A stretch of DNA of 41,465 nt from Defluviitaleaceae bacterium. GTDB taxonomy: Bacteria; Bacillota; Clostridia; Lachnospirales; UBA5962. The stretch spans positions 1 through 41,465 of the forward strand of contig WQZK01000002.1 of the NCBI GenBank assembly GCA_009780765.1. The letters run 5' to 3'. Position 1 is the first letter of the stretch, and every line of letters begins with the position of its first letter. Position numbers and translations under genes: made by a program. The notes beneath the pieces are model-generated. The model ran no database searches. It saw nothing but the letters and a program-made list of their open reading frames with translations, and was not told the DNA's origin. This document shows, one piece after another, positions 7,387-15,108 of this stretch.

Positions 7387-9099
7387 TTAAGCTTTATTTG
7401 TAAAAGTTATTGAAATCTCTGTGCCTTGATTTTCTTTGCTTTTAAGTTTGATCGAGGCATTATAATAATTGCAAATATGTTTTACAATAGCTAATCCAAG
7501 CCCTGTACCACCCTCTTGTTTGATACGACTTTTATCTACACGATAAAATCGCTCAAATACACGGGATAAATCTTTTTGCGGAATGCCTATCCCGCTATCT
7601 TTTACTGTTAGTGTAACACCGATTGCACTTTTTTTCAATTTAACCAAAATCTCGCCACCATTGTTTGTGTATTTGATTGCGTTATCTATAAGATTACTTA
7701 CAACTTCTGTTATTTTTTCGCTGTTAGCTAATATAACACACTCGTCTAAATCTTGAACAATTTTTATATCTTTGTTGATTGCTTTCGGTAATGCTGCGAT
7801 TATAACTTGACTAATTATCTGGTCAAAAGCTATCATCTCATCAATAGTCTCTTTGTCTTCTTCTAGCTCGGAAATTTTTAACATATCTTCAATGAGTAGC
7901 TTCATTCTAAGGGCTTCTTTATGAATAGTTTCTACAAACGCTTTATTAAACTTTTTATCCTTAAGCAACACTTCGCTATAACCAACCACCGAAGATAGCG
8001 GAGTATTTAACTCGTGGCTAGCATTAGCAAAAAACTCTTGCTTTTCTGTTGCTACTTTTCTTAATTCGGTTACATTTTGTACTGCTATAATAAGGCTTAT
8101 CTTATCAATTGCAATCGGTAAAAATCTTACTTGAAAAATTTCGCCGCTTGCTCTAATATGATCATAGAGTATTAAACTCTTTTTTGTTAAAGCTTGCCTA
8201 ATGTTATCCAGCACAGAAATATTTCGTACAACTTTTTCTATCTGCATCGGCTCGGTATACTCAAAGCAGAAAAACTCTTCCGCCATTTTGTTGCATGAAA
8301 TTATAATCCCTTCATTATCCAGTGCTACAATACCTTGATCTATGTTTCCTAAAATTAAATCCAATTTTTGTCTTTCTGCTCTACTTTGCGACAGTGCATC
8401 TTTTAGTTTTTGACTAATCTCGTCTATCTCTATTAGCACTTTATTTATTTCGTCGTGCTTAGTTAGTAAAATTGAGCTATCTTCCTCTAAACCGATATCC
8501 TCTAATTTTTTCTTAATCATAAATATTGGTGCGGTAACGCTTTTGGTTAATTTTGGCAAAATGAGCATTACCGCCAGCATAGTAACAACAAACATTCCAA
8601 ACATTATACCGATAAGCGGCCATAAATAATTATTGATGTTAGCCACAGGAATTGCAACCCGTAGCACTACCTCAACTTCGCCCACTTCAACAACTTGTGC
8701 CATATATAAAAAAGCTACCCTAAAAGTATCACTGACTCTCATATCTTGCCCTATCCCGTTAGCTATAGCACCTATTACTTCAGGACGATTGCTTCGATTT
8801 TCTAATTCAGCAGGGTCATTAGTTAAAGTATCAGCCAAAACTGTGCCATCTAAAGATATAATTGTTATTCTTAAATCGCCGTCTGTCAGTCTAACAAGAT
8901 TGTCAAAATCGTTACTGGTATTTAGATAGCTTTCAAAAACAGCTAGGTAACTTCTGGCTGTAGTTCTAGCATTTCTATGGTTAACCTCGGTTAAAACAAA
9001 AATCATTGCAATAATAGATACAAATAATGCTGTCGCTACTACTAGCATAATTTTGAGAGCAATCGCTCTATTTAGACTTTTATCTTTTTTCGTTTTCAT
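7387..9099 (-). CDS. phoR: Phosphate-sensing histidine kinase
   Basis: 570 aa membrane kinase. Parts in order: a helix at about 14-36, an external sensor region of about 120 aa, a second helix (about 165-190), HAMP, a PAS-like domain (LILGNIDQGIVALDNEG), the H-box ANASHELNTPLSSVVGY with the phosphorylated His, then N-box NLIDNAIKYT, G1 DSGIGIP and G2 GGTGLGLAIV. The H-box has SHELNTPL where most relatives have SHELKTPL. It is the last gene of pstS-pstCA-pstB-phoU-phoP-phoR, 25 bp behind its response regulator, so the low-phosphate signal and its target are one operon. Confidence 0.92.
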   Translation of the reverse strand: MKTKKDKSLNRAIALKIMLVVATALFVSIIAMIFVLTEVNHRNARTTARSYLAVFESYLNTSNDFDNLVRLTDGDLRITIISLDGTVLADTLTNDPAELENRSNRPEVIGAIANGIGQDMRVSDTFRVAFLYMAQVVEVGEVEVVLRVAIPVANINNYLWPLIGIMFGMFVVTMLAVMLILPKLTKSVTAPIFMIKKKLEDIGLEEDSSILLTKHDEINKVLIEIDEISQKLKDALSQSRAERQKLDLILGNIDQGIVALDNEGIIISCNKMAEEFFCFEYTEPMQIEKVVRNISVLDNIRQALTKKSLILYDHIRASGEIFQVRFLPIAIDKISLIIAVQNVTELRKVATEKQEFFANASHELNTPLSSVVGYSEVLLKDKKFNKAFVETIHKEALRMKLLIEDMLKISELEEDKETIDEMIAFDQIISQVIIAALPKAINKDIKIVQDLDECVILANSEKITEVVSNLIDNAIKYTNNGGEILVKLKKSAIGVTLTVKDSGIGIPQKDLSRVFERFYRVDKSRIKQEGGTGLGLAIVKHICNYYNASIKLKSKENQGTEISITFTNKA

Positions 9100-9124
9100 T
9101 TTTTATTATCCAAATTTTTCGATA

Positions 9125-9808
9125 TTATATTCTCGTTAGGATATATCCTACCCCTCGCACCGACTGAATTGCCTCGGCACTTGTGCCTAACTTTTCTCTA
9201 AGGTTTTTCATATGAATATCTATAGTTCTCGTTTCTCCAAAATACTCATACCCCCAAATTTCTTTTAGCAGCGTGTCTCTTTCAACAACATTACCAACAT
9301 TAAGCATTAAATATTTTAGTAATTCGAATTCTTTATTTGTGAGGGTAATTTTTTTATTTTCTACTAAAACAACTCTCGATTCTTGATTTAGTACAATAGA
9401 ATTTACGATGATTTCACTACTACTTATAACGGCGGATTTTTTACGCAAGTTTGCCCTAATCCTTGCCATAAGTTCTAATACCGAAAAAGGTTTTGTAATG
9501 TAATCATCTGCACCGGCATCTAATCCTGCTATTTTATTCATCTCAGATGCTTTTGCAGTCAGCATAATAACGCTTGTACTTGCCGACTTATACTTTTGCC
9601 TAAAGTCTTTCAGTGCCTTTATACCATCTGTTCCCGCCATCATAATATCTAAGAGTATCAAATCGGGTAAAAGTTTTTCGCACTCTTGTAAAAGTGTATC
9701 TGCACTTGAAAAAGCCCTTACATCATAACCCTCGTTTGTGATGGCATAGGTAATTAATTCTCTTATAGAGTCGTCATCTTCTGCTGTATAGATTAGTTGT
9801 TTTTTCAT
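9125..9808 (-). CDS. phoP: OmpR-family response regulator of the phosphate regulon
   Basis: 227 aa. The receiver domain (1-120) has the acidic pair TAEDDD, the phospho-acceptor Asp in LILLDIMM, the Thr switch in MLTAKA, and the Lys of ITKPF. The C-terminal winged helix (about 130-227) contains LTNKEFELLKYL and TIDIHMKNLREKLG, typical for PhoB/PhoP DNA binding. It is preceded by phoU with a 73-bp gap and followed by phoR, so the pairing with PhoR is clear. I cannot point to a confident PHO box before pstS. Confidence 0.93.
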   Translation of the reverse strand: MKKQLIYTAEDDDSIRELITYAITNEGYDVRAFSSADTLLQECEKLLPDLILLDIMMAGTDGIKALKDFRQKYKSASTSVIMLTAKASEMNKIAGLDAGADDYITKPFSVLELMARIRANLRKKSAVISSSEIIVNSIVLNQESRVVLVENKKITLTNKEFELLKYLMLNVGNVVERDTLLKEIWGYEYFGETRTIDIHMKNLREKLGTSAEAIQSVRGVGYILTRI

Positions 9809-9881
9809 TTTTTTACTCTCATGTAGCTAGCTATAATAATAACTTAGTAGTTTCAATTTTTTTATTATCGCAATAAGACTA

Positions 9882-10541
9882 TCAAATAATTTTTATATTT
9901 TTATGCTTGCCTGTTTTAGAATAAATCACCCACTCGGCAATATTTTCAGCGTGATCGCCAATTTTTTCTAAGTGCTTACCCACCATAAGAAAATAAATTG
10001 CTTGATCTGCAAAGCTTGGCTTATCTTTAATCAATCTTATCATTTTCTTTCTTAACTTGTCAAATAAGCCATCTACCGTATCGTCTGCTTCAATTACTCT
10101 GCCAGCTAGCTCTAAATCCTGCTTAACAAAACTATTAACGCAATCGTAAACCATTTGTCTAACAAGTTCGCCCATTATCGGCAATATCTCTAGCTTTGGC
10201 TGATAATCTTCTTCACACAAATGAATAACTATCTCACAAATATCCCTAGCTTGACTGGCAATTCGCTCGAGATCCGTTATCATTTTTAGAGCCGTTGATA
10301 TTTTTCTCAAATCACCGGCTACAGGCTGCTGCATTAAAATTATTTTAAGTGCCCTAGATTCTATCTCTGCCCTAATAACCTTTATATCGTTTCTTTGTGC
10401 TATAACTTGCTCACACAAAGCGTTATCTTGCTTTACTAGTGCCTCGGTACTATCACTTATTATTTTTTCGATTAAAGCAGCCATTTTGGTAAGCTCTAAA
10501 TTAAGAGCTTCTATTTCTTTTTGAAATTTATTTCTAAGCAT
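9882..10541 (-). CDS. phoU: Phosphate transport regulator PhoU
   Basis: 219 aa, the usual length, with two copies of the three-helix PhoU unit: LELTKMAALIEKII...IKVIRAEIESRALKI, and VRQMVYDCVNSFV...DDTVDGLFDKL ending HLEKIGDHAENIAEWV. PhoU links the Pst transporter to PhoR and damps the regulon when phosphate is ample. It lies between pstB and phoP. A perfect 12-bp palindrome GCCACTAGTGGC (10553-10564) sits just upstream; its role is unknown. Confidence 0.95.
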   Translation of the reverse strand: MLRNKFQKEIEALNLELTKMAALIEKIISDSTEALVKQDNALCEQVIAQRNDIKVIRAEIESRALKIILMQQPVAGDLRKISTALKMITDLERIASQARDICEIVIHLCEEDYQPKLEILPIMGELVRQMVYDCVNSFVKQDLELAGRVIEADDTVDGLFDKLRKKMIRLIKDKPSFADQAIYFLMVGKHLEKIGDHAENIAEWVIYSKTGKHKNIKII

Positions 10542-10611
10542 TTTTTTGTCGTGCCACTAGTGGCTTTTATGTCGTATAGATGGTCATATATTTCATTACA
10601 GTTCCAACTAA

Positions 10612-11466
10612 CTACCCAAACCTCCCTGTAATATAATTTTCACATTTTTCGTTTTTAGGATTAGAGAATAGCTCCTCAGTTGGTGCAAACTCTAACATTT
10701 CGCCAAGTAAGAAAAATGCTGTTTTATCACTTATCCTTGTTGCTTGTTGCATATTATGCGTAACAATTACTATCGTATATTGCTTTTTAAGATTTTCGCA
10801 TAATTCCTCTATAATACCCGTACTAATTGGATCTAAGGCTGAAGTGGGTTCGTCCATAAGTAGGATTTTGGGCTTAACAGCAAGTGCTCTTGCTATACAA
10901 AGTCTTTGTTGTTGACCGCCTGATAATTGAAGTCCCGATTTATTTAGCTTATCTTTTACCTCTTCCCAAAGCCCTGCTTGTACTAAACTTTCGTTTACAA
11001 CTTTATCCAAAAATGCCTTTTTTCTTATGCCATGAGTTCTGGGTCCAAAAGCAATATTATCATAAATGCTCATAGGAAATACATTTGGTTTTTGAAAAAC
11101 CATACCGACATCTTTTCGCAATTTGTTTATATTGAGTTTTTGTTTTTTCTCTTTTGGAGATCTTTTGAGGTTAGTTTCTATATTAGATTTATCTTGCACC
11201 GCATTATTGATATCTATTATTTCTTGAGGAGCATCAAACAACTCAATGCCGTCTATATTTATGCTTCCCTCTACACGACAACCCTCGACTAAATCCACCA
11301 TACGGTTAAAACACTTTAGTAGCGTAGTCTTACCGCAGCCGCTAGGACCAATAAAAGCAGTAATCTCATGCTCTAAAATATCCATATTGATTTTTTTTAA
11401 AGCTTGAAATTCGCCGTAATATAAATCGACATCTCTTGCCTTGATTATTATATCTTTCTCTTTCAT
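10612..11466 (-). CDS. pstB: Phosphate ABC transporter ATP-binding protein
   Basis: 284 aa from ATG 11466, which has GGAG 6 nt upstream; the in-frame TTG at 11478 is part of that ribosome site. Walker A is GPSGCGKTT, the Q-loop lies in GMVFQKPNVFPMS, the signature is LSGGQQQRLC, Walker B is ILLMDEPTSALD, and the H-loop His is in VTHNM. PstB is normally about 250 aa. This one carries roughly 35 extra, mostly charged residues between the first beta strands and the Q-loop (from DAPQEIIDINN to KQKLNINKLR). It supplies energy to the PstCA channel. Confidence 0.95.
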   Translation of the reverse strand: MKEKDIIIKARDVDLYYGEFQALKKINMDILEHEITAFIGPSGCGKTTLLKCFNRMVDLVEGCRVEGSINIDGIELFDAPQEIIDINNAVQDKSNIETNLKRSPKEKKQKLNINKLRKDVGMVFQKPNVFPMSIYDNIAFGPRTHGIRKKAFLDKVVNESLVQAGLWEEVKDKLNKSGLQLSGGQQQRLCIARALAVKPKILLMDEPTSALDPISTGIIEELCENLKKQYTIVIVTHNMQQATRISDKTAFFLLGEMLEFAPTEELFSNPKNEKCENYITGRFG

Positions 11467-11528
11467 TATTTTCTCCAATTTGTATATGCGTAAACTATTA
11501 TAGCTCGCTTTGAGTAAGTTATCAATTT

Positions 11529-13814
11529 TTAACTTGCTATAGTTTTCTTTTTAAGAAAACTTGCTATCAGTGTAGCTCCTATATTTAAAACTAACACTAT
11601 TAAAATCAATATACTTGCTGCGGCAAACGCTTCATTCTCACGCCCAGGCGTTCTAACTAAAGCATAAAAAGCTACTGCTAATGTTGTACCTGACGAAGCA
11701 TAACCAACAGGATCTGGACCTAAACTAGATCCCATTGTAAACATTAAACTTGCCGTTTCGGCTACCATTCTACCTACACCCAGTATAATCATTGTAACTA
11801 TGCTAGGAAGTGCCGAAGGAATAACAACACGGAAAATTGTTCTGACTTTGCCCGCCCCTAAAGCATAAGAACCTTCTCTATATGTATCAGGTACTGATTT
11901 TAGTCCTTCCTGTGTTGCTCTAACTGTAAGCGGAAGTGTCATTAGTGCTACTACAATAGAACCGGATGTAATAGAAAGCCCCAATCCTAAAATAGTAACA
12001 AATAAAATCATGCCAAACAATCCATATACGATAGACGGGGTGCCAGCAAGTGTTTCTACTGCCAATTCTATAATCTTAGCTACTTTACTACCTCTTTTTG
12101 TATATTCCTGTAAAAAAACTGCTGTTAGAATTCCTAGTGGAAAGGCTATCACACTTGTTAGCAAGATATACATAAGAGTTGTTATTATAGCAGGTCTAAG
12201 TGTTACCGGGTGATTTCTGCCAAAGCCTGTAAAATCTCCGGTAAGTAATCCCCAATTTATATGTCCTAAACCGTTTATAAGCACATAAAGAATTATAGAC
12301 CCCAAGAAAAATAATGAAAATCCAAGCATTATAAACGATATTATCTTAGTTATTTTGGGCAACACATTTATGAATCTTGTAAGCAATGATGTAGATATTG
12401 CCGACTCAAAATTAAAATCTTTTTTTACAATATCTATTATATCGCTATTATCTGCTTTAGTTGTATTATTTTTAAAAACCTTAGAACAAACTAGTACAAA
12501 CGGCTTACACACAATACGCTTTATCGTTGGAATTATAATAGATTCTTTGTTAGAATTATTATTTCTTTTGATAAAATTAAAAACAATATTTATAATAAGC
12601 ACAAACCCCAATAGTACAACACCCGTACCTACAAGTGCTCCTTGATGAAGCGAGCCGGGTTCTGAATAAGCCATTTCAAATACAATGTTTACCGTTAGCG
12701 TACGAAACGGCTGAAATAATCCGTCAGGCATAACAGCTACATTACCGGCAACCATAATAACTGCCATAGTTTCTCCAACAGCTCTACCAATGCCTAAAAT
12801 AAGTGATGCTAATATCCCCGATTTTGCTGCCGGTACCACTGCTTTAAAAACTGTTCTTTCTTTGCTTGCACCTAACGCAACCCCAGCTTCGTAATATGAT
12901 TGATTAACTGCTTCTATACTATTTTTAGAAATAGCAACAACCGTAGGGAGTATCATCATTCCTAAAACTATCGCTACGGCAAGAGGTCCTGAACCATTGC
13001 CCGTAGGACTTATATTGCCTAAGAGTGGCAAAAGCACCTGCATGCCAAAAAATCCGAATATAACTGATGGAATTCCTGCCAGCAGTGTAATAGCCTGCGA
13101 AACAAACGGTTTTAATCTTTTAGGACAAAACCAAACTATACATATAGCTGTAAGCACACCAAGTCCGCCACCTATTACAAGTGCACCAATTGCTGCCACT
13201 ATGGTGCCTACTACCATAGGAAGTATATTATATACGCTTCTAGCACCTCCATAGGTTGGGTCGTGCCCCCATACAGCCGGATTATTCGGATCATGCCTCC
13301 AAGTTCTACCAAAAATAAAACGGAAAAATCCTACATCCCGTATTGCCGGCATTCCTTCCAATATCAAAAAGAAAAATATAGCAAATACGGCAACTATCGC
13401 AACTATTGCCGATACTAGAAAACCTATCTTAAAAGATAATTCTTTGTCAAATACAGCTACTAAAGTTAGTACATTTATAGCTACAGCTAGCACTGTAGCT
13501 ATAATAAATGCTAAAATAAACGGAAAACCAAACCATCCGGCAATAAAATAGACCACAAATGCTGATATGGTTGAAGCTAAAACACAAGTCCAAACTATTG
13601 TAAACCACAAAGCTATCAATAATCTCTTATCATTTGATTTTGCAAAATCTAATAAAGAACTAGCATTACTATTTTCTTTATGTCTTTTTATCTTGATATA
13701 CGCCATTATTAATAGCGGAGGCAAAAAACCAAGTACGGCAAGAAAAAATATTCTGCTTATTTTCCTAGCATTTAAATTAGTTTCTATATTTTGATTTTTA
13801 TCTAAAATATCCAT
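11529..13814 (-). CDS. pstCA: Fused phosphate ABC transporter permease PstC-PstA
   Basis: 761 aa from MDILDKN. The N-terminal 440 residues are PstC, with GGARSVYNILPMVVGT and an EAA loop EAGVALGASKERTVF. After a charged linker (about 440-510), the C-terminal part is PstA, with GRNHPVTLRPAIITTL and a second EAA loop EGSYALGAGKVRTIF. The two proteins are separate in most bacteria. The frame is open throughout, so the fusion is not an artefact of an obvious error. An upstream ATG at 13865 would translate through the 13826-13862 hairpin and is unlikely. Both halves line the phosphate path with PstB dimers on the inside. Confidence 0.93.
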   Translation of the reverse strand: MDILDKNQNIETNLNARKISRIFFLAVLGFLPPLLIMAYIKIKRHKENSNASSLLDFAKSNDKRLLIALWFTIVWTCVLASTISAFVVYFIAGWFGFPFILAFIIATVLAVAINVLTLVAVFDKELSFKIGFLVSAIVAIVAVFAIFFFLILEGMPAIRDVGFFRFIFGRTWRHDPNNPAVWGHDPTYGGARSVYNILPMVVGTIVAAIGALVIGGGLGVLTAICIVWFCPKRLKPFVSQAITLLAGIPSVIFGFFGMQVLLPLLGNISPTGNGSGPLAVAIVLGMMILPTVVAISKNSIEAVNQSYYEAGVALGASKERTVFKAVVPAAKSGILASLILGIGRAVGETMAVIMVAGNVAVMPDGLFQPFRTLTVNIVFEMAYSEPGSLHQGALVGTGVVLLGFVLIINIVFNFIKRNNNSNKESIIIPTIKRIVCKPFVLVCSKVFKNNTTKADNSDIIDIVKKDFNFESAISTSLLTRFINVLPKITKIISFIMLGFSLFFLGSIILYVLINGLGHINWGLLTGDFTGFGRNHPVTLRPAIITTLMYILLTSVIAFPLGILTAVFLQEYTKRGSKVAKIIELAVETLAGTPSIVYGLFGMILFVTILGLGLSITSGSIVVALMTLPLTVRATQEGLKSVPDTYREGSYALGAGKVRTIFRVVIPSALPSIVTMIILGVGRMVAETASLMFTMGSSLGPDPVGYASSGTTLAVAFYALVRTPGRENEAFAAASILILIVLVLNIGATLIASFLKKKTIAS

Positions 13815-13825
13815 AAATAATTCTA

Positions 13826-13862
13826 CAAAATGCGTATGGTAAACATAACCATACACATTTTG
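13826..13862 (-). promoter_or_regulatory. Strong hairpin between pstS and pstCA
   Basis: Arms 13826-13840 and 13848-13862 pair in 14 of 15 positions around a 7-nt loop (GTATGGT against ACCATAC at the top). No T-run follows on the minus strand. It probably stabilises the pstS message or limits read-through so that PstS outnumbers the channel, as known for other binding-protein operons. Confidence 0.6.
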
Positions 13863-13939
13863 CACTTATCTTAATATCCTAAAGATGAGGTTTCAAACTA
13901 TATATAAAACTTTAAGTTAAGGATAATAATGATGTAATT

Positions 13940-14887
13940 TTAAGCTTCGATAATATCTCTCCAAGCTGTAGCCGCACCGGTATAAATAGCAAATAATTGT
14001 TCCATAGTGATGTTAGTTAACGGATTGTCTCTATGTACAATAACAGCCATAGTATCCTGTGCTAAAAAGAATGTACTGGCATTAGCAGTATCTATATGTG
14101 CTGCGTTAGAACTCATACCGATTGTTCTATTAGGTTCAGAGCCTTGGATTGTACCTCCGCTACCGGCTGTAACTCCCTGACCGCTACCACCTGCCTGAAA
14201 ATCAAAGTCTCCTACTACAGCCCAAGAAACTGCCGCAACGAAGCCGTCGATAAGTTCTTGCATAACAGGCTCAACCGATGTAGAACCTCTAACTTGAACA
14301 GGTCCTGTTTGACCACTAGGCCTAGAAGTAGGGGCTGTAAATGGTATCGGATTAGATACGCTAAAATCATAGCCTTCACCTTCTACAATCGCTTGACCTT
14401 GAGTAGATTGAATAAAATCTAAAAATAGTTGGCTAATAGGCAATAAATCCACATTTTCGTAAGTCAGAATAACATAGTCTCTAGCTAAAGCCGTCGGATA
14501 TCCTGTCGCTCCCGGAGCAAAGCCACCAATATTAAGAACTCTTAAATTACTGTCATTTTCTACAGCAGATAATGACGCATAACCGATTGCATTGCGTTGA
14601 GATCTAATTCTTGTTACTACGCCCGGTTGACCGTTTTGCATTTCGCCTGCTAATTGTGAGTTGCCTGGTTGTGCTAACCAGCTTGCCAATGTGACTCTAG
14701 CTCCACCATCTAGATTATTGTGGATAGAAGAATCCCATTGGCTTCTTGTTCCGGAACCACTTTCTCTTGATACGGCAATGATTTGCATATCAATTACATC
14801 GTTGGCACAAGCCGTAAAGCCTAATACCGCTACTATACTAACGATAATTACTACCATTAGTAGAAATAATTTTGTTAATTTTTTCAT
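13940..14887 (-). CDS. pstS: Phosphate-binding lipoprotein PstS with permuted domain order
   Basis: 315 aa with a lipoprotein signal peptide (VLGFTAC, Cys27), so membrane-anchored outside the cell. The segment usually found last in PstS, VSRESGSGTRSQWD to GQAIVEGEGY, comes first here. The usual N-terminal segment, VRGSTSVEPVMQELI through GGSGQGV to VIHRDNP-like VIVHRDNPLT, comes second. I recall the same order in other Clostridia PstS-like proteins, so it is probably a real variant and not damage. The phosphate-contacting loops GSTSVEP, GSGQG and GSGTR are all present. First gene of the pst-pho operon. Confidence 0.9.
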   Translation of the reverse strand: MKKLTKLFLLMVVIIVSIVAVLGFTACANDVIDMQIIAVSRESGSGTRSQWDSSIHNNLDGGARVTLASWLAQPGNSQLAGEMQNGQPGVVTRIRSQRNAIGYASLSAVENDSNLRVLNIGGFAPGATGYPTALARDYVILTYENVDLLPISQLFLDFIQSTQGQAIVEGEGYDFSVSNPIPFTAPTSRPSGQTGPVQVRGSTSVEPVMQELIDGFVAAVSWAVVGDFDFQAGGSGQGVTAGSGGTIQGSEPNRTIGMSSNAAHIDTANASTFFLAQDTMAVIVHRDNPLTNITMEQLFAIYTGAATAWRDIIEA

Positions 14888-14904
14888 TATGTTGTTTTTG
14901 TTTT

Positions 14905-14929
14905 GTTAAGTAATCTCTTCTTACTTAAC
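14905..14929 (-). promoter_or_regulatory. Inverted repeat in the pstS leader
   Basis: GTTAAGTAA and TTACTTAAC around 7 nt, perfectly paired, between an AAGGAG (14937-14942) and the pstS ATG 50 nt further on. It could be an RNA hairpin that affects ribosome access or a DNA-binding site. The sequence alone does not decide. Confidence 0.45.
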
Positions 14930-15006
14930 TTTCAAACTCCTTAATTTTTTGTTTTTACAAAAAATATGCGTAAGCAAAAATTTTACTTACTGTTTAAGTA
15001 TACAAA

Positions 15007-15035
15007 AAAGCCTTGCAATAAGTCTGCAAGGCTTT
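15007..15035 (-). terminator. Terminator of the module B protease array
   Basis: AAAGCCTTGCA/TGCAAGGCTTT hairpin followed on the minus strand by a T-run. The same hairpin plus the adjoining GTAAAGACTGTGTAAAG recurs at 32200-32245. A second perfect 12-bp inverted repeat, AGTATTGTAAAG/CTTTACAATACT, lies at 15051-15082, nearer the gene end. Confidence 0.85.
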
Positions 15036-15108
15036 GTAAAGACTGTGTAAAGTATTGTAAAGTTTTTTATCTTTACAATACTCCTTATATGTAAAATCAG
15101 ATTTGCTA

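Noticed and set aside
10553..10564. GCCACTAGTGGC palindrome as a terminator between pstB and phoU
   Set aside because: The stem would have no loop and no T-run. It may be a binding site but nothing supports a call.
13940..14887. PstS as a scrambled or misassembled gene
   Set aside because: The frame is continuous from signal peptide to end and I recall the same segment order in other Clostridia proteins.
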